Shown: positions 1 through 5,599 of the stretch, piece by piece
Layout of the letters: each line of letters starts with the position of its first letter
Position numbering within the stretch: position 1 is the first letter of the stretch
NCBI GenBank assembly: GCA_021796375.1
Contig: JAJYJF010000067.1
Coordinates: forward strand, 1-8,902
Direction of reading: 5' to 3'
Source: Chloroflexota bacterium
GTDB lineage: Bacteria; Chloroflexota; Anaerolineae; Anaerolineales; Anaerolineaceae
DNA: 8,902 nt
Position numbers and translations under genes: made by a program
The notes under the pieces: model-generated
Told to the model about the DNA's origin: nothing
What the model saw: only the letters and a program-made list of their open reading frames with translations
Databases searched by the model: none

Positions 1-237
1 CATCACGTCCGACTGGCGCGGGCTGGGCCGCATGACCTCCATCCCGAAGCGGGAGAAGTCGTACCGGCTGGCGGCCGTGCAGATCATCTCGATCGCGCAG
101 CAGGCCAGCCCAAACATCATGGGCCATAATGAATTCCGCCGGCTCCAGTTATAGATCTTATCCAGCCGGGTGATGGTGACATGGCTTTGCATTTCCGGGG
201 GAACATCGTATCCTGGGCTGCTCAACTCATCGCTCAT
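1..237 (-). CDS. nuoB: NADH-quinone oxidoreductase subunit B, N-terminal part (runs off the left edge)
   Basis: The first 79 codons of the complex I subunit that holds 4Fe-4S cluster N2 and passes electrons to quinone in the peripheral arm at the membrane. The translation carries the family signature: [16 protein letters not shown] around residues 36-51, followed by a [17 protein letters not shown] block (59-75). The adjacent Cys46-Cys47 pair supplies two of the four N2 ligands; the other two lie beyond the window. The first 20 residues are a poorly conserved acidic leader, normal for the family. ATG at 237 is the only nearby in-frame start. Its Shine-Dalgarno AAGGAG (254-249) sits 11 nt away, longer than optimal. 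No nuoA precedes it: upstream are a promoter and a divergent regulator, so nuoB appears to head its transcript. Identity is near certain; the operon downstream is not visible. Confidence 0.96.
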   Translation of the reverse strand, partial: MSDELSSPGYDVPPEMQSHVTITRLDKIYNWSRRNSLWPMMFGLACCAIEMICTAASRYDFSRFGMEVMRPSPRQSDVM

Positions 238-257
238 GATCCATAACTCTCCTTTGA

Positions 258-273
258 TCCGGATTTTTCCGGA
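258..273. repeat. TCCGGA-N4-TCCGGA element in the nuoB leader
   Basis: Two copies of the self-palindromic hexamer TCCGGA (258-263 and 268-273) flank TTTT, so the site is both a direct and an inverted repeat. It lies between the predicted nuoB start point (about 281) and the Shine-Dalgarno (254-249). It could be an operator, perhaps for the divergent regulator, or a 6-bp RNA hairpin next to the ribosome binding site. Function is inference. Confidence 0.4.
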
Positions 274-287
274 CGTCTAACACCGGT

Positions 288-316
288 ATTCTATCATCCT
301 CACCACCCCCTGTCCA
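288..316 (-). promoter_or_regulatory. sigma70-type promoter of nuoB
   Basis: On the minus strand, TGGACA (316-311) and TAGAAT (293-288) are separated by exactly 17 nt. Each matches the consensus at 5 of 6 positions. The -10 is preceded by TGA (296-294), giving an extended -10 (TGnTAnAAT). Transcription would start near 281, leaving a leader of about 44 nt before the nuoB ATG. Seen in sequence; activity is inferred. Confidence 0.6.
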
Positions 317-331
317 GTGCATCTTAAAACA

Positions 332-347
332 AAAGAATATTTTCTTT
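332..347. repeat. AT-rich inverted repeat AAAGAA-N4-TTCTTT upstream of the regulator
   Basis: Arms 332-337 and 342-347 are perfect complements around TATT. The dyad covers the place where a -35 box would be for the TATAAT at 356-361, a typical position for an autoregulatory operator. AT-rich DNA yields such repeats by chance, so confidence is low. Confidence 0.3.
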
Positions 348-355
348 ATTCGGCG

Positions 356-361
356 TATAAT
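356..361 (+). promoter_or_regulatory. -10 element of the regulator gene
   Basis: Perfect TATAAT with no convincing -35 hexamer at 16-18 nt spacing. The expected start point (about 368) is only about 3 nt before the ATG at 371, so the transcript would be almost leaderless. The lack of a Shine-Dalgarno fits this. Confidence 0.45.
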
Positions 362-370
362 CATTAAAGC

Positions 371-967
371 ATGGCCAACCTCCCGGAAATGATCTGCGAA
401 TACCTGGAGCAGCACGAGTCCGCCACGGCCCTGGAGCTCAGCCAGGCGCTGGAATGCACCCCCGCGAATATCCGCCACCACCTGGCCCGGCTGCGGCGAG
501 CCGGCAAGATCGAGCTAGCCGGGCAGCAACCGGCTGCGAAAAGCCGGGGCCGCCCGCTTCACTACTACGTTCTGGGACCCGCGGCCCAGGAGCAAAACCT
601 GGCCGGCCTGGCGTCGGCGCTGATCGAAGAACTTCTGGATGGCGCCCCGGCGGACGAAGCCAGCCGCCGGCTGGCCGGCGCGGCCCGCCGCCTGGCAGGC
701 TCCCCCGCCCCGCAGGAGATGCATGTCGCCCGCCGGCTCAACACCGCTGTCCGCCGCCTGAAGGATCTCCGCTACAACCCCCGCTGGGAGGCGCGCGCCG
801 ACGGCCCCAGGTTGATCCTGGTTCACTGCCCCTACGCCGCCTTGCTGCCCGGCTACACGCAGGCGCTCTGCCAGTTCGACCGCTGCCTGCTGGAAGCGAT
901 GCTCAGCAAGCCGGTGCACCAGCTGACCCGGCCCGGTCTCCCCCCTTGCGAATTTTCGATCCGTTGA
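371..967 (+). CDS. Winged-helix transcriptional regulator with C-terminal Cys cluster (COG2345/SufR-like)
   Basis: A 198-residue predicted cytoplasmic DNA-binding regulator. Residues 18-50 form a winged helix-turn-helix (ELSQALECTPANIRHHLARL, then LRRAGKIEL), with the wing RGRPLHYYVL at 60-68. The middle is alanine/arginine-rich and probably helical. The C-terminus has Cys153, Cys167, Cys172 and Cys193 (C-x13-C-x4-C-x20-C) in an HCPY ... CQFDRC ... CEF context. This resembles the Fe-S-binding end of SufR-type regulators, although the spacing differs from the cyanobacterial SufR pattern. An Fe-S or redox sensor is therefore plausible but unproven. The ATG at 371 has no Shine-Dalgarno and lies 9 nt after a perfect TATAAT, suggesting a nearly leaderless mRNA. 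It diverges from nuoB across 133 bp and may control nuoB and itself. Its stop is one base from the stop of the convergent gene. Confidence 0.85.
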   Translation: MANLPEMICEYLEQHESATALELSQALECTPANIRHHLARLRRAGKIELAGQQPAAKSRGRPLHYYVLGPAAQEQNLAGLASALIEELLDGAPADEASRRLAGAARRLAGSPAPQEMHVARRLNTAVRRLKDLRYNPRWEARADGPRLILVHCPYAALLPGYTQALCQFDRCLLEAMLSKPVHQLTRPGLPPCEFSIR

Positions 968-968
968 G

Positions 969-1871
969 CTAGCCCGCCGCGCCGTTTTCCCCATCTGGGT
1001 CATGGCTGGAAACCGCCAGGGGCTCCGCCGCAGACGCAGCCTGGCCGGAGCGTTTGCCCGGCGCCAGCATCTCAACTCCCTGCAGCGCCAGCCCGACCTG
1101 GGCAGCCGCCAGCCAGAGGAAAAACAGGGTCGCCGCCCATTTCACAGCCTGGATGATCCCCGGGGCATTCTTCCTGGCCGCGGCCGCATCCGCCTGGAGC
1201 TCGCTCACCAGCGCCTGGTAGCGGCGGACGACATCCTGAGCCTGGGCCGCGCTGGCATCCATCCGCCGGATATCCCCCGACAGCCCGTCCACCCGATCGT
1301 GGATCTGCTGCAGGTTGTCCGCCGATGCGTTCAAATCCCCGCTGAGCGCGGTCAGGGACGCCGGCAGCCCATCCAGGCTTTTCGAAACCTGTTCGATGCT
1401 CCCGCTCAGCGAGCCGGTGGAGGCGTAGCGCTTTCCCAACAACGGGAGGGAGTTGATCAGCCCGATGGTGTCATCCACAAACTGGGCGCTGGCCCTCGCG
1501 GAGGCCAGTGAGGATTGCGTCTTGCTGATGATACTGGTCATATTATCGCCGACCAGGTTCGCCGTGGAATGGACCATGGGGACCGTCTGATCCAGTGAGG
1601 TACCGATCTCCGCCGCGGTGGATTCCATGAGCTGGATAGACTGGCGGGATTGATCCAGCGAGGAGCTGATCAGCGACAGCCCGGATTGGGTCGTATCCAG
1701 CGAGCGAGCGGCCAGGTCCATCAGCCCGCTGGCGCCTGCCGCAGCCCGGGGGGCTTCCACCCAGACCAGCACCAACCCGCCTGCGGAAAGGAGCGTCCCG
1801 AGGAGGGCTCCGGCTAGCAGCACCATGCCGGTGATGCGCCTCCAGGTCGAATTCAATCTCAATTTTTCCAA
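969..1871 (-). CDS. Bitopic coiled-coil membrane protein of unknown function
   Basis: About 300 residues; no family recognised. Architecture: a short basic N-terminus (KLRLNSTWRR); membrane segment at about 15-37; a long Ser/Ala/Gln/Asp-rich helical region at about 50-240 with few aromatic residues and heptad-like spacing (SLDQS, SLDGLP, ALSGDLNASADNLQQI); a second membrane segment at about 243-266; and a short hydrophilic tail. The middle should lie outside the membrane, giving a shape like a chemoreceptor sensor domain with no HAMP or signalling domain, so methyl-accepting receptor is not supported. The chosen start is TTG at 1871, 5 nt after a strong GGGGAGG (1883-1877). An upstream TTG at 1934 would add 21 charged residues but has no Shine-Dalgarno. 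A perfect TATAAT lies at 1973-1968. The gene is monocistronic as seen. A scaffold or envelope-tethering role is only a guess. Confidence 0.8.
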   Translation of the reverse strand: MEKLRLNSTWRRITGMVLLAGALLGTLLSAGGLVLVWVEAPRAAAGASGLMDLAARSLDTTQSGLSLISSSLDQSRQSIQLMESTAAEIGTSLDQTVPMVHSTANLVGDNMTSIISKTQSSLASARASAQFVDDTIGLINSLPLLGKRYASTGSLSGSIEQVSKSLDGLPASLTALSGDLNASADNLQQIHDRVDGLSGDIRRMDASAAQAQDVVRRYQALVSELQADAAAARKNAPGIIQAVKWAATLFFLWLAAAQVGLALQGVEMLAPGKRSGQAASAAEPLAVSSHDPDGENGAAG

Positions 1872-1967
1872 ACTATCCTCCCCACCCTGCTCCTCCTCCC
1901 GGCGCGCCCATTCACACCCCCTGGCGCTTCCCAAAGGGGAAACCGGACGATTTGCTCCTGGTTATTA

Positions 1968-1973
1968 ATTATA
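1968..1973 (-). promoter_or_regulatory. -10 element upstream of the coiled-coil membrane protein gene
   Basis: Perfect TATAAT on the minus strand (1973-1968), about 97 nt upstream of the proposed TTG start. No good -35 was found at 15-18 nt spacing. The leader would be about 90 nt. Confidence 0.4.
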
Positions 1974-1999
1974 GAGGCAAAGACGAAAGCCTTGCGGAT

Positions 2000-2014
2000 G
2001 CGGCGGCCCGCCGC
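2000..2014. repeat. GC-rich perfect dyad in the divergent intergenic region
   Basis: GCGGCGG-C-CCGCCGC, with 7-nt arms around one base, lies between the two divergent promoter candidates (1968-1973 minus and 2035-2063 plus). There is no T-tract on either side, so it is not an intrinsic terminator. It may be an operator shared by both genes, or a chance GC-rich palindrome. Apart from this dyad and the promoter elements, I see nothing in 1872-2098. Confidence 0.3.
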
Positions 2015-2034
2015 TTTGCGATATTGAAAGGGCC

Positions 2035-2063
2035 TTGAATGGAGGCGGGTTTTATGTGAAAAT
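2035..2063 (+). promoter_or_regulatory. Candidate promoter of the 3D-domain protein gene
   Basis: TTGAAT (2035-2040), a 17-nt spacer, then GAAAAT (2058-2063) preceded by TGT, giving an extended -10-like TGnGAAAAT. Each hexamer matches the consensus at 4 of 6 positions. The start point would be near 2070, about 30 nt before the ATG at 2099. Moderate to weak. Confidence 0.35.
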
Positions 2064-2098
2064 AGCCTTGGAGAATTTCAGATACTCTCCCGGTGGGG

Positions 2099-3154
2099 AT
2101 GAAGAAGTTTCAGGCGGGGATAATGCAGAGTCTTCGTGGCGCCCTGCAAACCATATGCCTTCTGGCATTTTGTTTTTTATTTCCAGCGTCGATGGCTCCG
2201 ATGGCGCCGGTGATGCTGTCGCAGTCCGGCCCCCGGACGGTGAATGCCGCCGGGCTCGAGACCTGGGATGACCCGGCTCCCCTGTCAGCCCCAAACCCCT
2301 CTTTTCTTCGTAAAACTCCAACACCCGCACTTCCAGCCGCCACGCCCGCGCCGGCTTTAGCCCGCCCGCGGCTTACCCCGGCGCCGGGGACCCGGGCTCT
2401 GGGCTCAGGCCAGGTCCCGGGCGCTGTCCAACCCAGTGCCCCTCTGGGAGCCGCGGTGTCGCGCCTGCTGAATCTCTGCCACGACATGGCCCTCCCGCGC
2501 TGCCTGGGCCAGCCGGGTCTCGACCTCCCTCCCGCCCCAACCGGTTATACCTGGGTCCGCCTGGAGGGGCGGTTCTCTTTTTCCGCCTACGCGCACCCCA
2601 GCGAAAACACCTTCATGGGAGATCTGGTCGATATCCCCGGCATCCAGGGCTTGAAAGCGAAAGATGGCTTTTTGTACGGTGTGGATGGGATTGGAATGCA
2701 GGGGGGCGGTTATATCTGGCGGCTGAACAACAACCGCAAGCTGAAACCGATCTACATCCGCTACATCGCCGGCGAGTGGAAGCTGGGCGACCAGAAGGTC
2801 GTCGTCAGCGACCAGTGGCGCTACGGGGATACGGGCAGCTCGGTCGATCCGGCGAGCATCGAAAACATCCGCCTCGCGGATGCCCGGTTCGCGATCGATA
2901 CCCCACCCAACCTAACCCCGTATTCCTCGGTTGCCGCTTCGCCGCGCTTCCCGCTCGGGACAAAGCTCTTCGTCCCCGGCCTGCTCCAATACGGCGGCCT
3001 CTTTGAGGTGAAAGATTATGGGGGCGCTTTTGGACCAGACAGCCAGCGATTTGATGTCTACGTTGGGGAAGAGATGTCCGCCGCCCTCAATTTCATCCGC
3101 ATCGGGTCCGCCAGGATGAATCTCGTCGTGTACCAGCTCGAGCCGGCCGCCTGA
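2099..3154 (+). CDS. Secreted 3D-domain (MltA/RlpA-like double-psi barrel) protein
   Basis: 351 residues from ATG 2099. The N-terminus is a signal peptide or anchor: MKKF, then a hydrophobic core at about 18-30 (ICLLAFCFLF), then an Ala/Met/Pro stretch. Residues about 60-117 are a Pro/Ala/Thr-rich linker typical of wall-spanning proteins. From about 148 the fold matches 3D-domain proteins: FSAY, a GIGMQGGG block near 198-204, YIRYIAG, PLGTKLFVPG (285-294), KDYGG with Asp306, and FDVY with Asp319. Two of the three aspartates naming the domain are visible; the usual first one is replaced in VAASPRFPLG. Known relatives (MltA, YuiC) cleave peptidoglycan glycan strands, so an extracytoplasmic muralytic or wall-binding role is inferred. 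Cys127 and Cys135 could form a disulfide. The start is uncertain: ATG 2099 follows a G-run too closely for good spacing, and GTG 2093 and ATG 2123 are in-frame alternatives. Confidence 0.83.
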   Translation: MKKFQAGIMQSLRGALQTICLLAFCFLFPASMAPMAPVMLSQSGPRTVNAAGLETWDDPAPLSAPNPSFLRKTPTPALPAATPAPALARPRLTPAPGTRALGSGQVPGAVQPSAPLGAAVSRLLNLCHDMALPRCLGQPGLDLPPAPTGYTWVRLEGRFSFSAYAHPSENTFMGDLVDIPGIQGLKAKDGFLYGVDGIGMQGGGYIWRLNNNRKLKPIYIRYIAGEWKLGDQKVVVSDQWRYGDTGSSVDPASIENIRLADARFAIDTPPNLTPYSSVAASPRFPLGTKLFVPGLLQYGGLFEVKDYGGAFGPDSQRFDVYVGEEMSAALNFIRIGSARMNLVVYQLEPAA

Positions 3155-3215
3155 GCCGGCCGGGAGAGCCCGGGGATTGCGGCGGGGGTTTCAGCCGCTG
3201 GACGCTCTCTATAAG

Positions 3216-3920
3216 CTAATCGGCTTTCACCAGTCCTGCCGCCGGGCATGTTTGCTTCCCGGGCCGCAGCACAATCCCGAAGATCAGCCCCATCACCAGG
3301 CAGAAAATCCCCATCAGCGTGAAGCCTTCCTGCCAGAAACGCATCGGGAAGAGGCGGATGAGCGTATCCGAGTAGTAGAACAGCCAGCTGTTCCCGGTGA
3401 AAAACAGGCGGTGGAACTCGGTGAACAGCCAGCTGAAGCTGACCCCCACCCCGACCAGGATCAGCAGGATCAGCCCGACCGTCAACCACCCCCCGCGCGC
3501 CAGGCCGGTCAGGTAATCCCGGCCCCATCTTCGCCATACTGCCGCCAGCGCAAGAACGACCATCACGCCCAGGGCGATCATGTAGATGTGCAGGGTGGCC
3601 TGGACCAGGTTTTTGACATCCAGCATGTGGCTCAGCTCGCGCGCGTTGTAAATCGGCGTTCCGTTGGCGAAATGCAGGTCCTGCAGGAAGCTGATCCCGG
3701 CGTTATTCAGCAGGTAATCCAGGCTCAACCGCGCCCAGTGCAGCCGGTCGGCCAGGGTGAAGCCGTATGGATCGGCCGGGAAGCTGGGGGAATGATATTC
3801 GAACTGCAGGAAAGCATCCGTCATCAGGATGCGGATGGCCGTCATAATCAAAACATACGGGGTCAGCAGGGTGATCACCCAGCTCATCCCAACACGCAGC
3901 GAGCGCTCCAAAGGCTTCAT
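3216..3920 (-). CDS. DUF1461 (TIGR01906-type) integral membrane protein
   Basis: 234 residues, normal for this conserved family of unknown function. Four membrane segments are visible: about 13-33, 106-129, 145-166 and 199-219. A long non-membrane loop lies between the first two, and a shorter loop between the last two. Family-type motifs: NARELSHMLDVK (92-103), EFHRLFF (168-174), and W179 followed by LIRLFP and FW near 187-196. The loop motifs should lie outside the cytoplasm. The start ATG (3920) has a strong Shine-Dalgarno GGAGGAG (3932-3926) 5 nt away, located inside the end of the upstream gene. The first bases overlap that gene's stop as ATGA, so translation is probably coupled. No biochemical role is known to me; coupling points to a shared membrane function with the SpeE-like partner. 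Confidence 0.88.
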   Translation of the reverse strand: MKPLERSLRVGMSWVITLLTPYVLIMTAIRILMTDAFLQFEYHSPSFPADPYGFTLADRLHWARLSLDYLLNNAGISFLQDLHFANGTPIYNARELSHMLDVKNLVQATLHIYMIALGVMVVLALAAVWRRWGRDYLTGLARGGWLTVGLILLILVGVGVSFSWLFTEFHRLFFTGNSWLFYYSDTLIRLFPMRFWQEGFTLMGIFCLVMGLIFGIVLRPGKQTCPAAGLVKAD

Positions 3921-5548
3921 TGCAGCTCCTCCACTCCACCGGAGAGGACAAATTGAACCATCATCCGGTTGGTAATCCACTCAACCGGCGCCAGGTCATC
4001 GGTAAACACAACCCCGCCTGCCGGTACCGGTTTCAGGTTGGTCGCCGCGACCTCCATTGCCTGCACCAGAAGCGGCGGGGCGCTCTTCGATTGGATCAGG
4101 TCGCGCAGGTTGTACAGCAGGTTCTCCTGAACCGTCGGAGTCCGCGTGGCGAAGATGATCGAGTTGAAGGTGTTCGGCAGGTCGATGATGTAGACGCTCG
4201 GGAAAACACTGTGAATGGTGCTCGCCAGGCTGTCCAGGAGCTGGCGGTCACCGGGCGCGCGCCCGACGTTGATCGCCATGGCGCCGTCATCCGTCAGGTG
4301 CTGGTACACGAGCTGGAAGAACTCGCGGGTGGTCATCTGCCAGGGGATGTAAGGGGGCCGGTAGGCGTCGACGCTGATCACCTGGTAGCGGTACGGGCTG
4401 TGATCCAGGCCCCAGCGCCCGTCCTGAACGATGACATTCAGGTTGGGCTCGTTCATATCGAAATACTTTCTCCCGACAGCCACGATCTTGGGGTCGATCT
4501 CAAAGCCGTCGATGGGGATCGGCCCGTAAACCGCGGTGGCCTGGCGGGCGGTCGTCCCCGCGGCCAGGCCCAGGATGGCCATCCGTTGGACGTTTTTCAG
4601 GTCGAACGGGGCGGGATTGAAAAACGGCGCCACCAGCACCTGTTCCCACGGCCCGTTGTAGTTTAGAACCTTCGGGTTGTAAACCGAGTGGATCCCCTGG
4701 CCGTCGTTCAGGCGCAGGTAGGTATACCCCTTCTGCTGGATTACCTGGATATAGTTATACGCGGATTCGGTTTCATAAACCTGCCCGGTTGAGGCTTTCA
4801 AGGGACCGGCGGTACCGACCCAGGCGAACAGCGCCAGGGCAAGCGGCATCCACAGGTACCAGCGGACCTCCTGCCAACCTCGCGCAGCCCAAAGCCCGGC
4901 CAGCGCGACCGCCATCTGCGCCGCGCTGAACAGGATGAAAGACCGGTAGGTCCCGATCAACGGGATGAACAGCAGCACCGGCAGGAAGGTGCCCAAGAAA
5001 GATCCCAGGGTCGAGATGGCGTAGATGCGGCCCGAGACGCGCCCGGCTTCCTCCGGGTTCCCGATCGCCAGGCGGATGGCGAAAGGCGAAGCCGTCCCGA
5101 GCAGGGTGACCGGGATGATGAAGAGGATCAGAACGGCGGCGAACGAGCCGAAGAGGATCCCCATCTGCAGCTGGTCGAAGGCGTTCGCGGAGAGGCGCAG
5201 GATGGGGTGCGCCACCACCGGGACCAGGCCGATGCTGAGCGCCCCCCAGGCTAAGATTCCATAAAATGTTCGCAAGGTTGGCGACCGGTCTGCCCAGCGC
5301 CCGCCGAGGAAGTACCCCAGCGTCAGGTAGATCAGGATCAGGCCGATGATGCACGCCCACACCAGGTTGCTCGATCCGAAAACATCGCCCAGCAGGCGGG
5401 AGGCTAGAAATTCCACTGCCAGGGAGGTCATCCCGGAGACAAAGACTGTGAAATAGAGGTAAAAACGGCCCTGGGAGGGTTGCAGCGCAGGTTTGACTTC
5501 CACGGGCTCAATTATACCCGCTGCTTGATTCCCGGCAGGTCTTCGCAT
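3917..5548 (-). CDS. Membrane-fused spermidine-synthase-like protein
   Basis: 543 residues from ATG 5548. Residues about 28-250 are a hydrophobic, transporter-like half with about seven to eight membrane segments. Residues about 255-525 are a Rossmann methyltransferase-like domain of the spermidine synthase family. Visible motifs: YETESAYNYIQV (258-269); LRLNDGQGIHSVY (278-290); the nucleotide-binding ILGLAAGT (325-332); GFEIDP with Glu350, the usual ribose ligand; VQDGRWG (374-380); SVDAYRPPYIP (392-402); and TDDLAPVEW (516-524). Canonical aminopropyltransferases have YHE and D-x-x-D-P; here they are SVY and D394-A-Y. Polyamine synthesis is therefore doubtful, and a related transfer to an unknown acceptor is more likely. 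ATG 5548 lacks a Shine-Dalgarno; GTG 5503 (528 aa), just after a TATAAT at 5516-5511, is a credible leaderless start. The gene overlaps the DUF1461 gene by 4 bp. Confidence 0.9.
   Translation of the reverse strand: MRRPAGNQAAGIIEPVEVKPALQPSQGRFYLYFTVFVSGMTSLAVEFLASRLLGDVFGSSNLVWACIIGLILIYLTLGYFLGGRWADRSPTLRTFYGILAWGALSIGLVPVVAHPILRLSANAFDQLQMGILFGSFAAVLILFIIPVTLLGTASPFAIRLAIGNPEEAGRVSGRIYAISTLGSFLGTFLPVLLFIPLIGTYRSFILFSAAQMAVALAGLWAARGWQEVRWYLWMPLALALFAWVGTAGPLKASTGQVYETESAYNYIQVIQQKGYTYLRLNDGQGIHSVYNPKVLNYNGPWEQVLVAPFFNPAPFDLKNVQRMAILGLAAGTTARQATAVYGPIPIDGFEIDPKIVAVGRKYFDMNEPNLNVIVQDGRWGLDHSPYRYQVISVDAYRPPYIPWQMTTREFFQLVYQHLTDDGAMAINVGRAPGDRQLLDSLASTIHSVFPSVYIIDLPNTFNSIIFATRTPTVQENLLYNLRDLIQSKSAPPLLVQAMEVAATNLKPVPAGGVVFTDDLAPVEWITNRMMVQFVLSGGVEELQ
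5511..5516 (-). promoter_or_regulatory. -10 element near the start of the SpeE-like gene
   Basis: Perfect TATAAT on the minus strand (5516-5511), inside the longest reading of the gene. The expected start point (about 5504) touches the in-frame GTG at 5503, which would make a leaderless mRNA. No -35 is evident, so this stays tentative. Confidence 0.33.
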
Positions 5549-5553
5549 ATAAT
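5525..5553 (+). promoter_or_regulatory. sigma70-type promoter of alaS
   Basis: TTGATT (5525-5530), exactly 17 nt, then a perfect TATAAT (5548-5553). The start point would be near 5560, giving a leader of about 40 nt. The promoter overlaps the first codons of the divergent SpeE-like gene if that gene starts at 5548. A short GGGG/CCCC hairpin (5565-5568 with 5577-5580) lies in the leader just before the ribosome binding site. Confidence 0.55.
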
Positions 5554-5588
5554 TTGCTGAATCCGGGGCAGGAGTACCCCAGGTTTTG

Positions 5589-5594
5589 AAGGAG
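5589..5594 (+). promoter_or_regulatory. Shine-Dalgarno of alaS
   Basis: AAGGAG with a 5-nt spacer to ATG 5600; near-ideal, and it fixes the alaS start. Confidence 0.8.
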
Positions 5595-5599
5595 TCAGA

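Noticed and set aside
969..1871. Methyl-accepting chemotaxis protein annotation
   Set aside because: Only the sensor-like shape is present; there is no HAMP domain or cytoplasmic signalling hairpin.
2035..2330. Small overlapping frames around the start of the 3D-domain gene
   Set aside because: No Shine-Dalgarno and no recognisable domain; they overlap the signal-peptide region of the better-supported gene.
3155..3215. Bidirectional terminator between the 3D-domain gene and the DUF1461 gene
   Set aside because: Short stems exist (CCGGG/CCCGG at 3160-3173; GCGGC/GCCGC at 3179-3198), but neither is followed by a T-tract on either strand.
3177..4666. Plus-strand open frames opposite the DUF1461 and SpeE-like genes
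   Set aside because: Compositionally odd, Gln/Arg-rich translations with no ribosome binding site; the minus-strand products have clear membrane segments and family motifs.
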